A stretch of 64,000 nt of DNA from Panopea generosa (GCA_029582155.1 CM055895.1:63403078-63467077), one strand, 5' to 3'. Shown: positions 11,131 through 23,742, counted from the first letter of the stretch. Translations and numbers: made by a program. The notes: generated by a model from the letters alone, not told the origin.

Positions 11131-14100
11131 GTTTCAAGATGAAACCCTTTATAACATTATAACATTCCTTATGTTTATAGTGCCATCATTTTGATACCTA
11201 AATACAATTTTGTTTTTTGAAAATAATTATACTGTTGTGATGGATATGTTGTCTCATTTGCACTCAATCAACGTCCTTGAACGCCATAGAGGTTGATAAA
11301 TTGATAAGGAACATGACAAGAAACGTTAAATTGACTTTTATCCAGTGTCTTCTTTTGAATGTTAAAATCGAAAAAAATATCATATCAATTATATTGCGGC
11401 TAAGACGACAATTTTAATTTATTAAGTATTTCTATGTTTCCATTATACATAATAGACAAAGCTGAAATCCTTTTAATACCGTCGTGTTATACTATAAACA
11501 TAAGGATGACTAATTTCATTTATTTAACTTCGATTGCGAAACAACTCCTTACAACTTTGGGCAAATCACGCTCGAAGCCTTTATGGTAGAACAGTTTCCA
11601 TAAAAATATTTCATTTGTTTTGTTTGAATTGTATTTATCAAATTTGTAATAAATCAGGCGCAATTTCCGTATTGTGTCTGTTTGCTAGATTTAAATCAGT
11701 TGTTGCTTTTCTAAACAAAAATATGAAAAAAGACGCAAATAATAATGACATGATAAGTGGAATACAGTGTCGTTGCCAGATAGTCTAAAATTTATCAGGT
11801 TCGGTTTTTCTTCCTTACCTGATATATTATAGACTATCAGACACTAACATGGTATTTTCTATTAAATTACAGTATGTATTTCAGGTTCGATAAAGATATG
11901 ATATTGATGTATGAATTGCACTAGATATGCAATGGACGGAACTGTTAACGAATGTTTACACACAGTGGTTTCAATAGTTACTTCTGTAACTGTGCCAAGC
12001 GATTTTGAAATTTTTTTCCTAAACTGTGCCATTATTTCTGTTACGGCGTGGTGCCGCAATCCGGTCGTTCAATATCTGTTGAACACTCTACCATATTTAT
12101 TCTACCGTTAACCTTTATAAGATTTTATCAATTACTATATGCTTTATTAGTAAAACATTATACAAAATCGAAAGTCAGCCACATAGGAACAGACAAATAA
12201 GAGACACGGGCCTGGAAATAATTAAAATATTGTGTTTTTTACCGTCCTCATTTTCTATCTTTATCAAATTTCACCAATTGTGAATAATGTAAAGTGACCT
12301 TTATAAACTTAAAAGCAGACAATCTTGTAAAGTTTTATATGATTTGCATTGCATGTTTGTCATACATAAATACGTGTTTATTCTCAAATCTGTTATTGTA
12401 TGTACAGGTGTATTATTATATGTCTGTCAGCCGGTTTGCTGTTTTTAATTGTACATGGAAACCATAGTTGCCAGCCATGATATAATTTTTAAATAGTAAT
12501 AATTAAACATAATTTATTATGTTTGTGCTGGATGTGTTGAAAAAGAATATGCCGCCATCCTCGGTGACCTTTTGATATTAATATTGACGTCATCAGATAG
12601 CCATTACATGCATATCTATTAGCGTTGTTGCTACATAACGGTATTCAATAACAATATGAAATTTGACGATTGTATAGATGAAACATTACGATAATGGCAA
12701 TAAAATTGTTATTTTTTATCTATATTAGATTTTGAAAATATAACAAAAGTCCATGTATTTTTAATTCATCTCGTATATACTTGTATATAATTTTTACCAT
12801 TTTGATAAATGCTAGATATCTTCATTTGTTCTTCATCCCCTAAACTAAAGTATGGACCTTATTTAATGAACTCATAAAGCGGATTGACTTATGATTTATT
12901 CAGAAACCAATTGCATTTAATTTGGCCTTTAAAATAAATGATTCTTAATATTTAGTATTTGCAGGTTACATTAAATAAGAGTACAGTACATGCAAAAACT
13001 TGGTCCTCGCCATGTTAAAACATTGAATACAATCATCTGAAAGCAGGTTTTATCTACAGATAATTGGTGATCGATTACACGTCAGATACATACAATGTAC
13101 GTATACCCAATTACTGTAAGTGAACCCCATTATGTTTCAGAACCTACATTTATAATATTATTGGAGACTACATAATGCATTAATTATATTTCATTCTTAA
13201 GTTTTGGTATTGTTTGACTACGGCTTAATATGTCTGACTTTCGTCAATTACAAATGGATAGCCCTAAAAATATATACCAATTCCTTCATGGGACAAATAG
13301 TTCACACAAAACACAATCCCCTTAGTCGGGCAAATAGGTCACATATCCCTCCAAAGATAATACGTCTTTTCAGTTTTATTTCACATAATTAAATGAAACC
13401 AGACCAAAGTGACAGCGATTGGAGACACACACATTACATATTACACCACTTAATAGTTCATCAGATTTAGATGTGAGACGTTTGGTATGTAACAATTCCA
13501 AATGCAAATGACACATCTCCATAGCCAATCTGTTACATTAATAAAAACAAAGCTGTGTCTTTAGTATACCAATCCATATGACCAACACGCCAGAGATAAA
13601 AATATCAAAATAAAGCGTTCATTGTAAACGTTTAAATGTCAAACGCTTTTCTGTTAATTTGTAATAGAGTGGTGGTATTAAATGCACTAATTTATACTCC
13701 TATCGAGAATATCAAGAAGTTTGGCATTTAGGTAAAAATTCTTGAAACGATTGGGCATGGCGCGATGGAAATAACTTTGGATCTTACCAGCACATAGTTT
13801 CTTTTACATCCAACAACAATTACCTATCGACTGGTGAAAGCTGCGTTAAGATACCCTTTTTCATAACCGATTGCCTCTGACCACTAAGGTTATGAGTACG
13901 AACTCATATTGGTCCAAATTTATTTCAAAAATGGTAGTTTGCTGGACTTTTTTGCGGAATGGCAGTAGTTCTCTTTAGATTGTTTTAATTCTATTCCGAT
14001 TAATGGACATATATGTATTTCTCAAGATTTTCTCATATAATTTTTTTAAATTACATATATTATTAATACAACACTTACTGTACTGTTTATTTGAAACATA

Positions 14101-14589
14101 TTGTCAGATAAAAGATTACATACAAATCAAATGATGCAGAAACGAGTTATAAGGTGTAAATTAATTTATATTTATATGGTTATGTGATATAGATATCCCA
14201 CAGTAAATATTTGAATTTAAATCAAAATGTGTGGAATTCTCTATGATTTCAATCACTTATTAATTACTAAACTTGTAAACAGTATTGAGCAAAAAGCAAT
14301 GAATAATTTTGTATTAAAATAACTTAAAAAAATAGAATACGTGCGTGGTTTAAATACTGTCATTAGTTGTATTGCTTAAGGACGATTACCATAGTTTTTC
14401 ATGTGCTCCAGTTCCGCGCACAAAAGGAAGCGATTTTGTCGAGATCAGCCAGTGTCACTACATACTATTATACTACAACTGACCAGATTTCAGATGACAT
14501 GCTCATCACGGATACACCTGAAATTGGCCTCTTCTAATGTTCAATATATGAAATATGCATACTGGTATGAAATAATTGTTTATTGCAAT
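11131..14589. other. No supported gene; short dispersed repeat at 11515-11577
   Basis: Long AT-rich interval. The segment 11515-11577 resembles 905-965. Short frames near 11534, 11911 and 14401 have no recognisable domain, and overlapping frames are open on both strands at 11862-12111, as expected by chance. No RNA gene was seen. Confidence 0.45.
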
Positions 14590-15050
14590 TAAACCTACAT
14601 ATAATAAAAATCTTAATATTTATACAAATATACTCATTAGGTATAAAAGCGTTAATTTTGCAACTGCAATTTATTTAATGAAGCATACTTCAGGAGCTAT
14701 TTTTTTCTCAAGTTATGCGGTAACATGTATTTTTTATATTGATTGTCATTAGAATAGGTTTCAGAGAGTATTTTGTGAGTTTTTAAGAAAATTTTATCCA
14801 TACACCCTATCAAAGTATTTTTATTGTAAAATTGAAAAAATATTCTATGCCGAAATGATTTTGTTTTTAAAAACCTTAAACAGTTAAATTCAAGCTTATA
14901 GTTACCATTTCTATGACAAAAATTATTACATGCATGTATCTGTGTATTAGTAGATGTAAACAATTATAAATATTGTTTTTACACTGCTTGTTAAATCTAC
15001 ATTTGTTCGCCAAATGTCGAGGACGTGTATGTTTATGAAGAGATATTACC
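14590..15050 (-). repeat. Dispersed repeat pair, arm 1
   Basis: The reverse complement of this segment aligns over about 450 bp with 25255-25740. Shared words include ATTTGGCG, TTACATCTA, GATxCATGCA, TATAAGCTTGAATT, TTTTTAAAAACAAAA, CATTTCGGC, TACTCTCTGA and GCAGTTGCAAAATT. An 88-codon minus-strand frame lies in it, but the matching copy has stops in that frame, so coding is not supported. Family unknown. Confidence 0.7.
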
Positions 15051-15655
15051 GAAATATTTGTAACATGTGTTTTTTTATTTCTTATATTGCATGAACATAC
15101 ATTAATCTAAAATATTGGAAAGTTTCATAAAATTCTATCCATAGGAAAGATATGACAAAAACTATAGCAATTGTCTTAAAGAAAAGTAAACACAAAAGAA
15201 ACCAAGTATATAAATATAGTTTATAAAGCCATTTCTGATAACGATTTTTATATAAAACCAATTTTATTTATCTATTTGATATCCATATCATGTTCAGATT
15301 GATATCATCACGCGCATTGAATATCAAATATTCCTTTTGCATTATAGTATTTAAATTTATCGAAAAGATTAAAATAGATCTAGTCATAACGAATGAATGC
15401 TTCGGGAAGTTATTATTATTAAAATGTACTTATTATGTTAAAGGACAATAATACAAAAGTTTAGGAGGTGTAATTAAATCAGTTTCAGTTTATTAATTTC
15501 ATTTGGCAATTTTGTTGTAAAACCAACACTAATGTTAACCTTAACAACATACCCAAATAGGTCAAAAGCGATCGCATGACTTATTGTGGGAAGCTGAGCT
15601 AGGACAGCCTTCTTGTTTAACATACCCAGGCAGCTTCAGATGACTGGTTGCGACA

Positions 15656-15767
15656 AATTATTCTGAAAATATCAATTATATTTTTCACTATGTCTGTTAT
15701 TTTCGCAAATAATTCTGAAAATATCAATAATATTTTCCACTTATATGCTATTTTCGCAAATAATTCT
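15656..15767. repeat. 56-bp tandem duplication
   Basis: Two adjacent copies, each running from AATTATTCTGAAAATATCAA through ATTTTCGCA. They differ at a few positions. Confidence 0.75.
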
Positions 15768-16422
15768 CTGCTTAAGTAAGTTTTGGACATTAGGGGTCAT
15801 AAGTTTTTTCATTACCATTTCTCAACAGACTCAATAATTTTAATTCTGATGCATTGCATTTTCTTTTCTGGGACGCGTTATCTACTTCAAATGTATCTTT
15901 TTATCTTATATTATATTTTTTATAAAGTTTGACTTAAAAAAAAACTCTAAGTTTTACAGGTTCGATAAAGTATCGTCTCATTAACATAGTATATTAGATA
16001 ACAATACAAATTCAACAGCAATCTATACCATTATTAAATAATTGCAAGCATTGGCATATGTGAAAATAAATTTCGCTAGTATTAATCAGAAAAATAGTAA
16101 AAATAGAATTTATATAATACGTAGTATTCAGCGGTGGAATACGAAATTTATTACTTTTGCTTAATTACTCCATGTATTGTTGTAAATATTTTGTTAATGA
16201 ATAAATAATCACAAAGATAAAGTAATATTTATATTCGTGACGTAACAACTTTGTTAAATCTAAATAAGAAACTTGACATGGTAATATTCACTAAGTGTGT
16301 TGATAATATAAATATGTGACTTTAACGTTTTCCGTTAAAGATTTTTGATATATAAATTGCACATACATATATAAAATGTACATATTCCGTTATTATATAT
16401 ACTCGTGTTTCAGTGTAATACC

Positions 16423-16441
16423 ATATATATATATATATATA
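16423..16441. repeat. (AT)n microsatellite
   Basis: Uninterrupted alternating AT. Confidence 0.9.
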
Positions 16442-17140
16442 ATGCACATTAAACAAATAACATTCAGTACTTGAATAAAGAAAATAAAAAAATGAAAAGT
16501 TTATGGAAATTTTCATTCAACGCGGTTTGCATCGGTCAATAATAGTACGTTGGAGAAATATGTGGACATTTGATATCAATTGCCCTCAAACCAGAAACTA
16601 TGTATAAGACTTGAAATGTTTATAAATACTTCTTTGAACTCTTCAAATGTTCTGAATTAAAACTAACATTCACACTTTCTGTTATATGTTATGTTCATTT
16701 ATGAGCTGTGGTATTGCGGTAAAACAATTCACAACTCCCATATGAAGTAAAGGCTCACGAGGATGACTGTGTTTTATCTTTTTTCAGTACATTGAGCATA
16801 ATTAATATAGTATTCTTTCACTTGTCGCATCACTGATCAGCATTGGTGAAAAGTAATATATACACGTTATCACAGTGTCAAATAAAATTAGTAATTGAAA
16901 TATGAAGTGACAGAAATCCACGTATTGACAGGTAAATTATTCATATCGGTCGGTTAACGCATTTGTAAAGAATTCACTATGTATGTTACAAGTGGGGAGT
17001 ATAGAGTTGTATCTAATGTATGTTTGTTTTAGTAATAATTTTATCGCCATTTCCAATTATACTATTTAAACGACAAACGCTTCGTTTGGTTATCTTATTT
17101 AGCACAGTTCGTATTTCTTGAGAACTCGATACAGTTTAAG

Positions 17141-17203
17141 TGTGTGGGGTTTTTTTTCGGGGGTTTTTTTCGGGGTTTTTTTCTTTTTTTTTTTCATTTT
17201 TGA
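17141..17203. repeat. G-tract/T-tract repeat
   Basis: GGGG, GGGGG and GGGG tracts are separated by C-ended T runs of seven to eight, followed by a long T run. This is a short repeat of a 12-13 base unit. It is a weak quadruplex candidate because the loops are long and only three tracts are of full strength. Confidence 0.7.
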
Positions 17204-17774
17204 GACAAAAAAACGTGTAATCTACATCACGCTACGGGTTTTTTATAATGCAGTTTAATCCAACATTTTTTTCATAATTTGATATTTCACTATGATAATC
17301 GTCCAGTGTTAATACACTTTAATTAATTAAATTTTATCAGTAGAAAGAACTTTGAAACCCAGCAATGCATATTTGATCAATAACATTAGTATCAAATGAA
17401 TTAACAATATTTAAATTTGCACACATTGCTGAAAGAATTTAAGTGGTAACTCGAGCTCAAATTATTCGAACACACGGAGTCATACGCAAATCAAACCGAT
17501 ATTCAATTAAATAGGCATGAAAACATATCGGGTCAGGCAAAACGGTGTGAAGTGGGAAAATGTGTTTATTGCTGAAAATGAAACTTATTTAATTGCAATA
17601 AATGACATAGAAATAGAAAATGCACCAAGCAATGGTATATTCCGATAATATGTATTTCGCGTTTGAATCGAAATCCATTTTTAACAAGTATTTAGTTAAA
17701 TTATTATATCGAACTATATCATATCGGGTCGAAGTCCGTTATGATTTTATTTAAATTATATTTCAACTTCTACT

Positions 17775-18120
17775 TATAATATGCTATTCTCATAAACAGC
17801 CGGTGTTGATCGTAGGTGGTCAAATGATAGAAAGTTATTATCATAAACAGCAGATGTTGATAATATGTGGTCAAATAATAAAAAGTAATTATCATGAACA
17901 GCCAGGTTTTTATCGTCTATCACCTAATAGCAATACTATTTCAGTAACAGTCGGAGTTGATAGTCTACCACAATTGACCGCACGCTTTTCCCAGTAACTG
18001 TCGGAGTTAATTGTCTATCAAAACATAATAATATGTTGTTTTCAGTAGCAGCCGGTGTTAATCGTCTATTATCAAATAACTTAAAGTTATTATCATAAGC
18101 AGCCGACATTTTTAAAGAAA
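17775..18120. repeat. Minisatellite, 51-bp unit, seven copies
   Basis: Copies begin at about 17791, 17842, 17893, 17942, 17992, 18043 and 18094, a spacing of 49-51 bp. Each has CA(T/G)(A/G)A(A/G)CAGCCGG-like sequence, then GTT(G/A)AT, TATCA and usually AATAAT. Because 51 is a multiple of three, the first copies read through as 17-residue peptide repeats until a stop at 17995. This does not by itself support a gene. Confidence 0.85.
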
Positions 18121-18897
18121 AGTGTATCTTTCTGCTATTTGTTAAACAGTGATATTTGTGTCTGGATTACTTGCGACATTTGATGGCGTCTTCGCAATGT
18201 GTTTTGATGTAATTTCAATTATAAATGCATATACGCTAATCGCTGGTGAACCAATACCTTTGAACAGAAATATAACAGTATTGTCATTTAAATAAACAAT
18301 AAAAACACACATTACACAGTTTTGTTTGGTGTCCTATTTGAGTCTTATGACGCCATCTAAATTGATTATGATATCCTTTAGAAAAATGCATTTAAGTCGA
18401 AAACGAATACTTTTTTTTAAAAAAAAGCCATTTTCATAATCAAATAATTATAATCTTAAACAGTTATATTACTTCTTTTTGACGTCTTTTGACGTTATTA
18501 TCATACATATGACATTTAAAATAATGCAAATCACAAGAACTGTAAAATAAAGAATGCCATCATTTTGAATACAAGAATTCTTAACTCTCTTTTGGTCATA
18601 CTTACATAATTCTACATTGAATATCTTTTAACAAACAGTGCACACGTGATCAAACAGTCCGACATGAATGATCATATGGGCAACTTTTTTAATTGGGTGA
18701 ATTTAAAATGAGAGGAAGATTTAACAATTATGATACAAGTTTGTTTTTTATTAAACTTTATTTCATTTAACCTATGCTTAATGATAAATCTGTGGCCATA
18801 TCATTATATCTATTTCTATTCAAAGGTTTTACTACACGTTTGAATTTTGAAATGTATTTTTCTATAGTAGGAATGTATCTGCACATTTCACAATAAT
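18121..18897. other. No supported feature
   Basis: AT-rich, no motif or repeat recognised. Confidence 0.45.
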
Positions 18898-19250
18898 TGG
18901 TAGGTTGACCAGCTTGTTTGTTTATGAAGACAATGTATGCTCATAAATATATCCATCTGTTAAGATCCTATAAAAGTCACCTTTTTAAATCCAGTGATGT
19001 CGTATTGCAGTATATGCTATGCCAGCGTGTGCTCTACTCATCTGCAGCCAAAAATTTCCGTCTGTATGATCTATTTTCAAAATATTTCAACTCAAATTGC
19101 ATAGGACATTTAAGCGCAAGAATCACGTTACAGTGACAAAAAAAGGCACAACTGTAATGAGAGTAAGATTCTTTCAGTTGCCATCTCAAAAATTTAGTAA
19201 TGTCTTCTTTCTGTTTGTTGTAAAAACGTATGTTCATAATTCCAACAGTA
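18898..19250 (+). repeat. Dispersed repeat, copy 1 of 2
   Basis: Aligns in the same orientation with 57258-57610. Shared words include CATAAATATAT, AGTATA(T/A)G(C/T)TATGCCAGC, ACTCATCTGCAGC, AAAATATTTCAA and AAGAATCA(C/T)GTTAC. Overlapping short frames on both strands are not conserved between copies. Class unknown. Confidence 0.6.
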
Positions 19251-19720
19251 GATACTATGATACTAAACGTATACTTTGTACGTATTTTAGTTTATTTGCT
19301 ACAATATTAATTGTAAGCTCGAGTCTGACAAGAATAAATCGCTGTACTTTTGGATAAGGGACCGTTTTCTTTTCATTCAAACATTTAAGATTTATATGAG
19401 AACTTAATAGCATGGATATTTTACATGGGAAACAATTAATGTACACACTGGTTATATTGTCTATAAATGTATATTTTTATGTGTTGCATTATACTAGTAG
19501 ATATATTCTACAGCAATCTGATTTACATACTACTGAAAGGTTAAACAAATACATAATGTTGACACCTCTATACATTATTATTATTATTTACAAGTTTACT
19601 AAATATTGTCCGTAAGGAGCGAACTGGCATTCATTCATTTTCGGCAATATGTTCGGCCGCTTTCGCAATCATAACCGATATTTATATCGGAAAACTATTT
19701 ATACAAACTAAAACAACAAA
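19251..19720. other. No supported feature
   Basis: AT-rich with short chance frames only. Confidence 0.4.
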
Positions 19721-19758
19721 TTAACCCTTTACTCCAATCACAGAAGGCCTTTGAAAAA

Positions 19759-19813
19759 AGTGCAGGAAGAGTTCAGATTGCTCGTAACGAGCAATCCGAA
19801 CACTTCTTGCACT
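19759..19813. repeat. Palindrome inside the piggyBac-like MITE
   Basis: Two 27-base arms around a single central base (19786): AGTGCAGGAAGAGTT on the left and its inverted counterpart ending CACTTCTTGCACT on the right, with three mismatches. The central sequence is GCTCGTAACGAGC. It lies 26 bases inside the left terminus, a typical subterminal position. Confidence 0.85.
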
Positions 19814-19858
19814 GTTTTTCCACTCTGTCAGTTAATATAACATAATTCACCAAATAAT

Positions 19859-20224
19859 TCAAAAGGCTTCTATATAAGAGGTGTCCAAAGGCGTCTATAG
19901 TAGGTGTCTAAAGGCGTCTATATTAGAGGTGTCTAAAGGCGTCTATATTAGAGGTGTCCAAAGGCGTCTTTATTAGAGGTGTCAAAAAGCGTCTATATTA
20001 GAGTTGTCCAAAGGCGTCTATATTAGAGGTATCCAAAGGCGTCTATATTAGAGGTGTCCAAAGGCGTCTTTATTAGAGGTGTCAAAAAGCGTCTATATTA
20101 GAGGTGTTAAAAAGCGTCTATATTAGAGGTGTCCAAAGGTGTCTATATTAGAGGTGTCCAAAGGCGTCTATATTAGAGGTGTCCAAAGGCATCTATATAA
20201 GAGGTGTCAAAATGCGTCTATATG
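19859..20224. repeat. Minisatellite, 25-bp unit, about 14 copies
   Basis: Tandem units of the type AGGTGTCCAAAGGCGTCTA followed by TATTAG. Variants include AAAAAGCG for AAAGGCG and a shortened second copy. The array fills most of the interior of the TTAA-bounded element. Confidence 0.95.
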
Positions 20225-20239
20225 AAGTAAAGGGTTAAG

Positions 20240-20540
20240 TCAACCAATGACGCGGTGGCGTAGTGGTTATATAATTGTGTTTACTTTTCTTGGAAATACT
20301 TTGATATACCAGCGATAAATAGTTAAAATTTAGATCTTAGATGTTTTAAATATTTCTTTTTCTGGTATTTCTGTGATTAACCGAAAACTAATTTACAGGC
20401 ATACACGGAATAGTCAGTGCCTGTTCAATCCTAACGGACAATTAGAATGTGTTTTTATTTATCGATTTCTTTATATGCCTTTCATAACATCAGTCAAGTG
20501 TTACCGAATAGCGTGTACATTTAACACGTGCGACTGCATC

Positions 20541-20575
<35 letters not shown>

Positions 20576-20704
20576 CTTTTCACAAAACAATAGCTTTATG
20601 CATACAGTTTAGCCATTAATCAAGAACACTGAAATGATGTTTAGGGTCATTTTTAAACAGTTTCAGTCATATGTGTCTACTTCAGACGGTATTCTAAGCG
20701 TTGC
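20240..20704. other. No gene; (AT)n at 20545-20574
   Basis: AT-rich sequence with a 30-base alternating AT run. A weak A-box-like stretch at about 20255 has no B-box partner. Confidence 0.5.
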
Positions 20705-20935
20705 CACACTAGAGTATCATACGGCAGAGACATTGAATGATACCTCACACAGTTACATTATATTAACACCATGCCGACCCAACTATTAACTACTTTTTAA
20801 ATGCTGAGCACCAAGCGAGAAACTTCTAGAACAAATGTTTAAGCATTTGGTATAACCCGGCAGGGGATCGAACTCACGACCTACCGTATGCAAGTCGTAC
20901 ACTCTACCGCAAGGCCATCGCTTCGGTACGCTGCA
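20705..20935 (-). mobile_element. tRNA-headed SINE (type B)
   Basis: On the minus strand the head at 20935-20855 contains TGGCCTTGCGGTAGAGTG (A-box) and GAGTTCGATCCCC (B-box). The body follows with CTCGCTTGGTGCTCAGCATT and GGGTCGGCATGGTGT, reaching about 20705. The head-body order and the CGCTTGGTGCTCAGCATT block match a SINE style I recall from bivalves. No coding capacity. Confidence 0.7.
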
Positions 20936-21174
20936 ATGAATATTACTAACTGCTCAAGTCAACTCAGTGTTTCGATAAACTCGCTCATATCCGGTACTAG
21001 GCATATTTTTAAATTTTGAACGTTTTGGTGTCGTCATTCTTATGTCGGGACCGTGTTTATAACGTCATTGATGTTTGTCAGACATCAATCAATATTTGCA
21101 CAAAATATCAATAGGTTGGAAGTATAACTTAAATCTAATTATGTGTTTCTTTATCCTTAAAGTATATAAACCAG

Positions 21175-23742
21175 GCAATAGAATATGTATATGTTTTAAC
21201 AATCAACTATGTAATTATTTGAAAGGCTTCATTAATCCCAATTCCTCTAAAACAAGCATCCCAACACTTTTTCACAACAACATTACATACGAAACAAACA
21301 CAGAAAAAGCAGACATACTCAACACATTCTTTCAAGCACAAACACTCCTAGATGACACGAATAAAGGCCTCCTAAACCTTCCCATCAGCGATGACGGTCA
21401 TAAACTCACCAACATAAAAATTCTTAAATCAGGGAAAGCCACCGGTTCCGATACCATCAATAACATAGTGCTCTAAGAACTCTCAAACGATTTATCCCGA
21501 CCTCTGTGTGATCTCTTCAACTACTCCGTACGTCTATCCAAAGTTCCCCGTCAATGGAAACTAGCCCACGTCTGTGCAATCTACAAGAAGAAAGACCCTC
21601 ACGATGTTAGCAACTACAGGCCAATCTTCCTACTCAGTGAAATCAGTAAAATCCTCGAAAGGATTATCCGCAAACATGTATTTAACATCTTCCATGACAA
21701 CAACTTCATCTCTTCTTTTCAGTCTGGCTTCGTTCCCAAGGACTCTACTGTCAATCAGCTTACATATATTTACCATACATTTTGCAAGGCTCTAGATGAT
21801 GGTAAAGAGGTTCGAGCTGTCTTTTGTGATATATCTAAAGCTTTCGACCGCGTGTGGCATAAGGGACTCTTATTCAAACTTGAACACGTTGGTATCTCTG
21901 CCTCTCTTCTTCTTTGGTTCAAGGATTATTTAGCTGGCAGAACACAATGTGTAGTCCTTTCCAGGTCCACATCTGACACGGTTCCAATATCGGCTGGTGT
22001 TTCTCAAAGCTCAATTCTTTGTCCATTATTATTTTTTGTTTATATCAATGATATTGTTTCTGAAATAGGCTCTGCGATTCGCCTCTTTGCTGACGACACA
22101 ACCCTTTATGCTATTGTCGATAATCCTCAACATGCTGCTCTCCGTTTAAATTCTGACCTACAAAAGATCAATGATTGGACTTCAACCTGGCTAGTAACTT
22201 TTAATCCTGCTGAAACTAAATCTCTACTTATTCCTCGCAAACACGTCAAACCCCAGCACCCGCCCATATTCATAACTCTATTCAAATACAGGACGCTGAC
22301 AATCACAAACACCTTGGAATAACTCTATCTAACGATGGTACATGGCACAAACACATTGAAGACATCACCAAAAAAGCTTGGAATCGAGTCAACAATCTGC
22401 GCTGTCTCAAATTCACTCTTGACCGTCGGTCGCTTGAAACTATCTACACATCAGACCTACACTCCAATACACGTCGTTTGGGATAATTTAACGAAAGCTG
22501 AAGAAGAAAACCTCGAAAAAATCCTAATCGAAGCAGCTAGAATCATTACGGGAGCAACAAGCCTGATATCACTTAATAACGTATATAAAGAATGCGCTCT
22601 TGAGCCTTTGAAGTCCCGCAGACGAAAACACAAATTGATTCACTTCTATAAAATGCTCAACAGTCCCTTTACCCCTTCCTACTTATCTAATATGATCCCC
22701 ATGACAGTAGGTAATGTTGCAACCTATGACCTACGCTATTCTGGCCACAATAGGAACGTTTCCTTCCCTTCCCTCCACTATATCAGATTGGAACAAACTA
22801 CCCTCTGCCACCCGATCTGCTGCTTCCGTCGTGTCTTTCAAGCACAATCTAAATTCTAAAGAAGACTGTTCCAAAATTTTATTACGATGGTAAAAGAGAT
22901 TCGGCAATTCAGCATGCGCGGCTAGGATGCACTGCAGTTCCTTGAAAGAGCACCTATTTTCCAAAATCATTGTAGAAAGCCCTACCTGTGTCTGTACAGA
23001 AATTAAGGATACGTATCACCTTTTCTTCACATGCCGCTTATATCAACGCCAAAGAACTCTACTCCATGACGTCCTTCGTCCTTCGTCATTCGTCCTATTA
23101 CTCGTCTAGACCTAAACACACTACTGTTCGGCAACGACTCTCTTTCTGATGATGTCAATCGTAAAATATTTCACCATGTCCAAACATACATTTCGAAGAC
23201 CAAGCGTTTTATTCATTGAATTGAACTATCCTTTATTCCATAAGAGTGACCCACAACACCTCAAAAGGCATCCTGTGATCACACCTCTCTTTTCCTGTTT
23301 TTGTCTATCTACTTTATCTACCCTTTCCACTTTATTTTTACTCACATATTTTTTTTATTTTTTAAAATAATTTAAGTTATATACGGCAATTATTGATCAA
23401 TACTAGTACACACAACTCTCAGTAGTTGAAGCTTCGCATACGCCGCAGCCTATATACATACCCAATCAGCTACATCTGTATTCCCAACGATCAAGATACT
23501 TGCACATATTTATTATTTTCATCTCAAGCGCTGCTTATAATCCGTTTGTCTAGTACATATAATTAATGTGTTTTCATTGCATGTGTAACACCATTGTATA
23601 GTCCTTGCAAGATATTCAGAAGAGAGACTTTGTATAAGCTAGAAATAGCTTTCTTCTCAATTCTATTGTTATGTATCGCTGTATATTTGAATATATTTAT
23701 ATGTAATGTGTTAAAAACGAATAAATATTGTTTAAACTAATT
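21175..23742 (+). mobile_element. 5'-truncated CR1/Jockey-type LINE
   Basis: The element starts inside the protein-coding part, upstream of the RT domain, with no endonuclease domain, and ends near 23742 after an A/T-rich 3' region with ATAAATATTGTTTAAAC. Loss of the 5' end is what target-primed reverse transcription normally produces. The 3' untranslated part (23250-23742) contains CTTCTCAATTCTATTGTTAT and an AATAAA signal. No long poly-A tail is present. GC content is visibly higher than the flanks, consistent with insertion of a once-coding element. Confidence 0.8.
21200..23230 (+). pseudogene. LINE reverse transcriptase ORF2 remnant
   Basis: A single protein is spread over several frames. 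First comes linker sequence with SGKATGSD; then a TAA at 21474-21476; then, in the same frame, VCAIYKKKDPHDVSNYRPI, the first catalytic aspartate in FCDISKAFDRVWH (about 21820-21860), and LFADDTTLYAI with the catalytic F-A-D-D at about 22085-22100. The frame breaks near 22265 and resumes as DNHKHLGITLSNDGTWHKHI, the thumb-like region. It shifts again into KAEEENLEKILIEAARIITG, and a last piece has C-x-C-x6-H-x5-C (CVCTEIKDTYHLFFTC, about 22990-23035), a zinc-binding-like C-terminal motif. The usual P-Q-G before the catalytic box reads S-Q-S and a conserved glycine in S-I-L-G-P reads cysteine, so point damage affects the active core too. Such enzymes copy element RNA at a nicked target. This copy cannot act. 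Confidence 0.8.

Larger units (their letters stand above)
15051..17774. other. AT-rich stretch with minor repeats
   Basis: Contains a 56-bp tandem duplication at 15656-15767 (word ATTCTGAAAATATCAAT), an (AT)n run at 16423-16441 and a G-rich/T-rich tract at 17141-17190. No gene seen. Confidence 0.5.
19721..20238. mobile_element. piggyBac-like MITE with TTAA ends
   Basis: The left end reads TTAACCCTTTACT (19721-19733) and the right end AGTAAAGGGTTAA (20226-20238), a perfect 13-base inverted pair that includes the TTAA target duplication. TTAA followed by CCCTTT is typical of piggyBac superfamily termini. The 510-bp interior has no transposase frame. It holds a 55-bp palindrome and a 25-bp minisatellite, so the element is non-autonomous and would need transposase supplied elsewhere. 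Confidence 0.75.

Noticed and set aside
19859-20224. CRISPR array
   Set aside because: The regular units are contiguous with no unique spacers, and the context is eukaryotic; the same holds for the 20-, 28-, 44- and 51-bp arrays.
20250-20275. A-box-like GGTGGCGTAGTGGTTAT as a SINE head
   Set aside because: No B-box at the expected distance and no SINE body.
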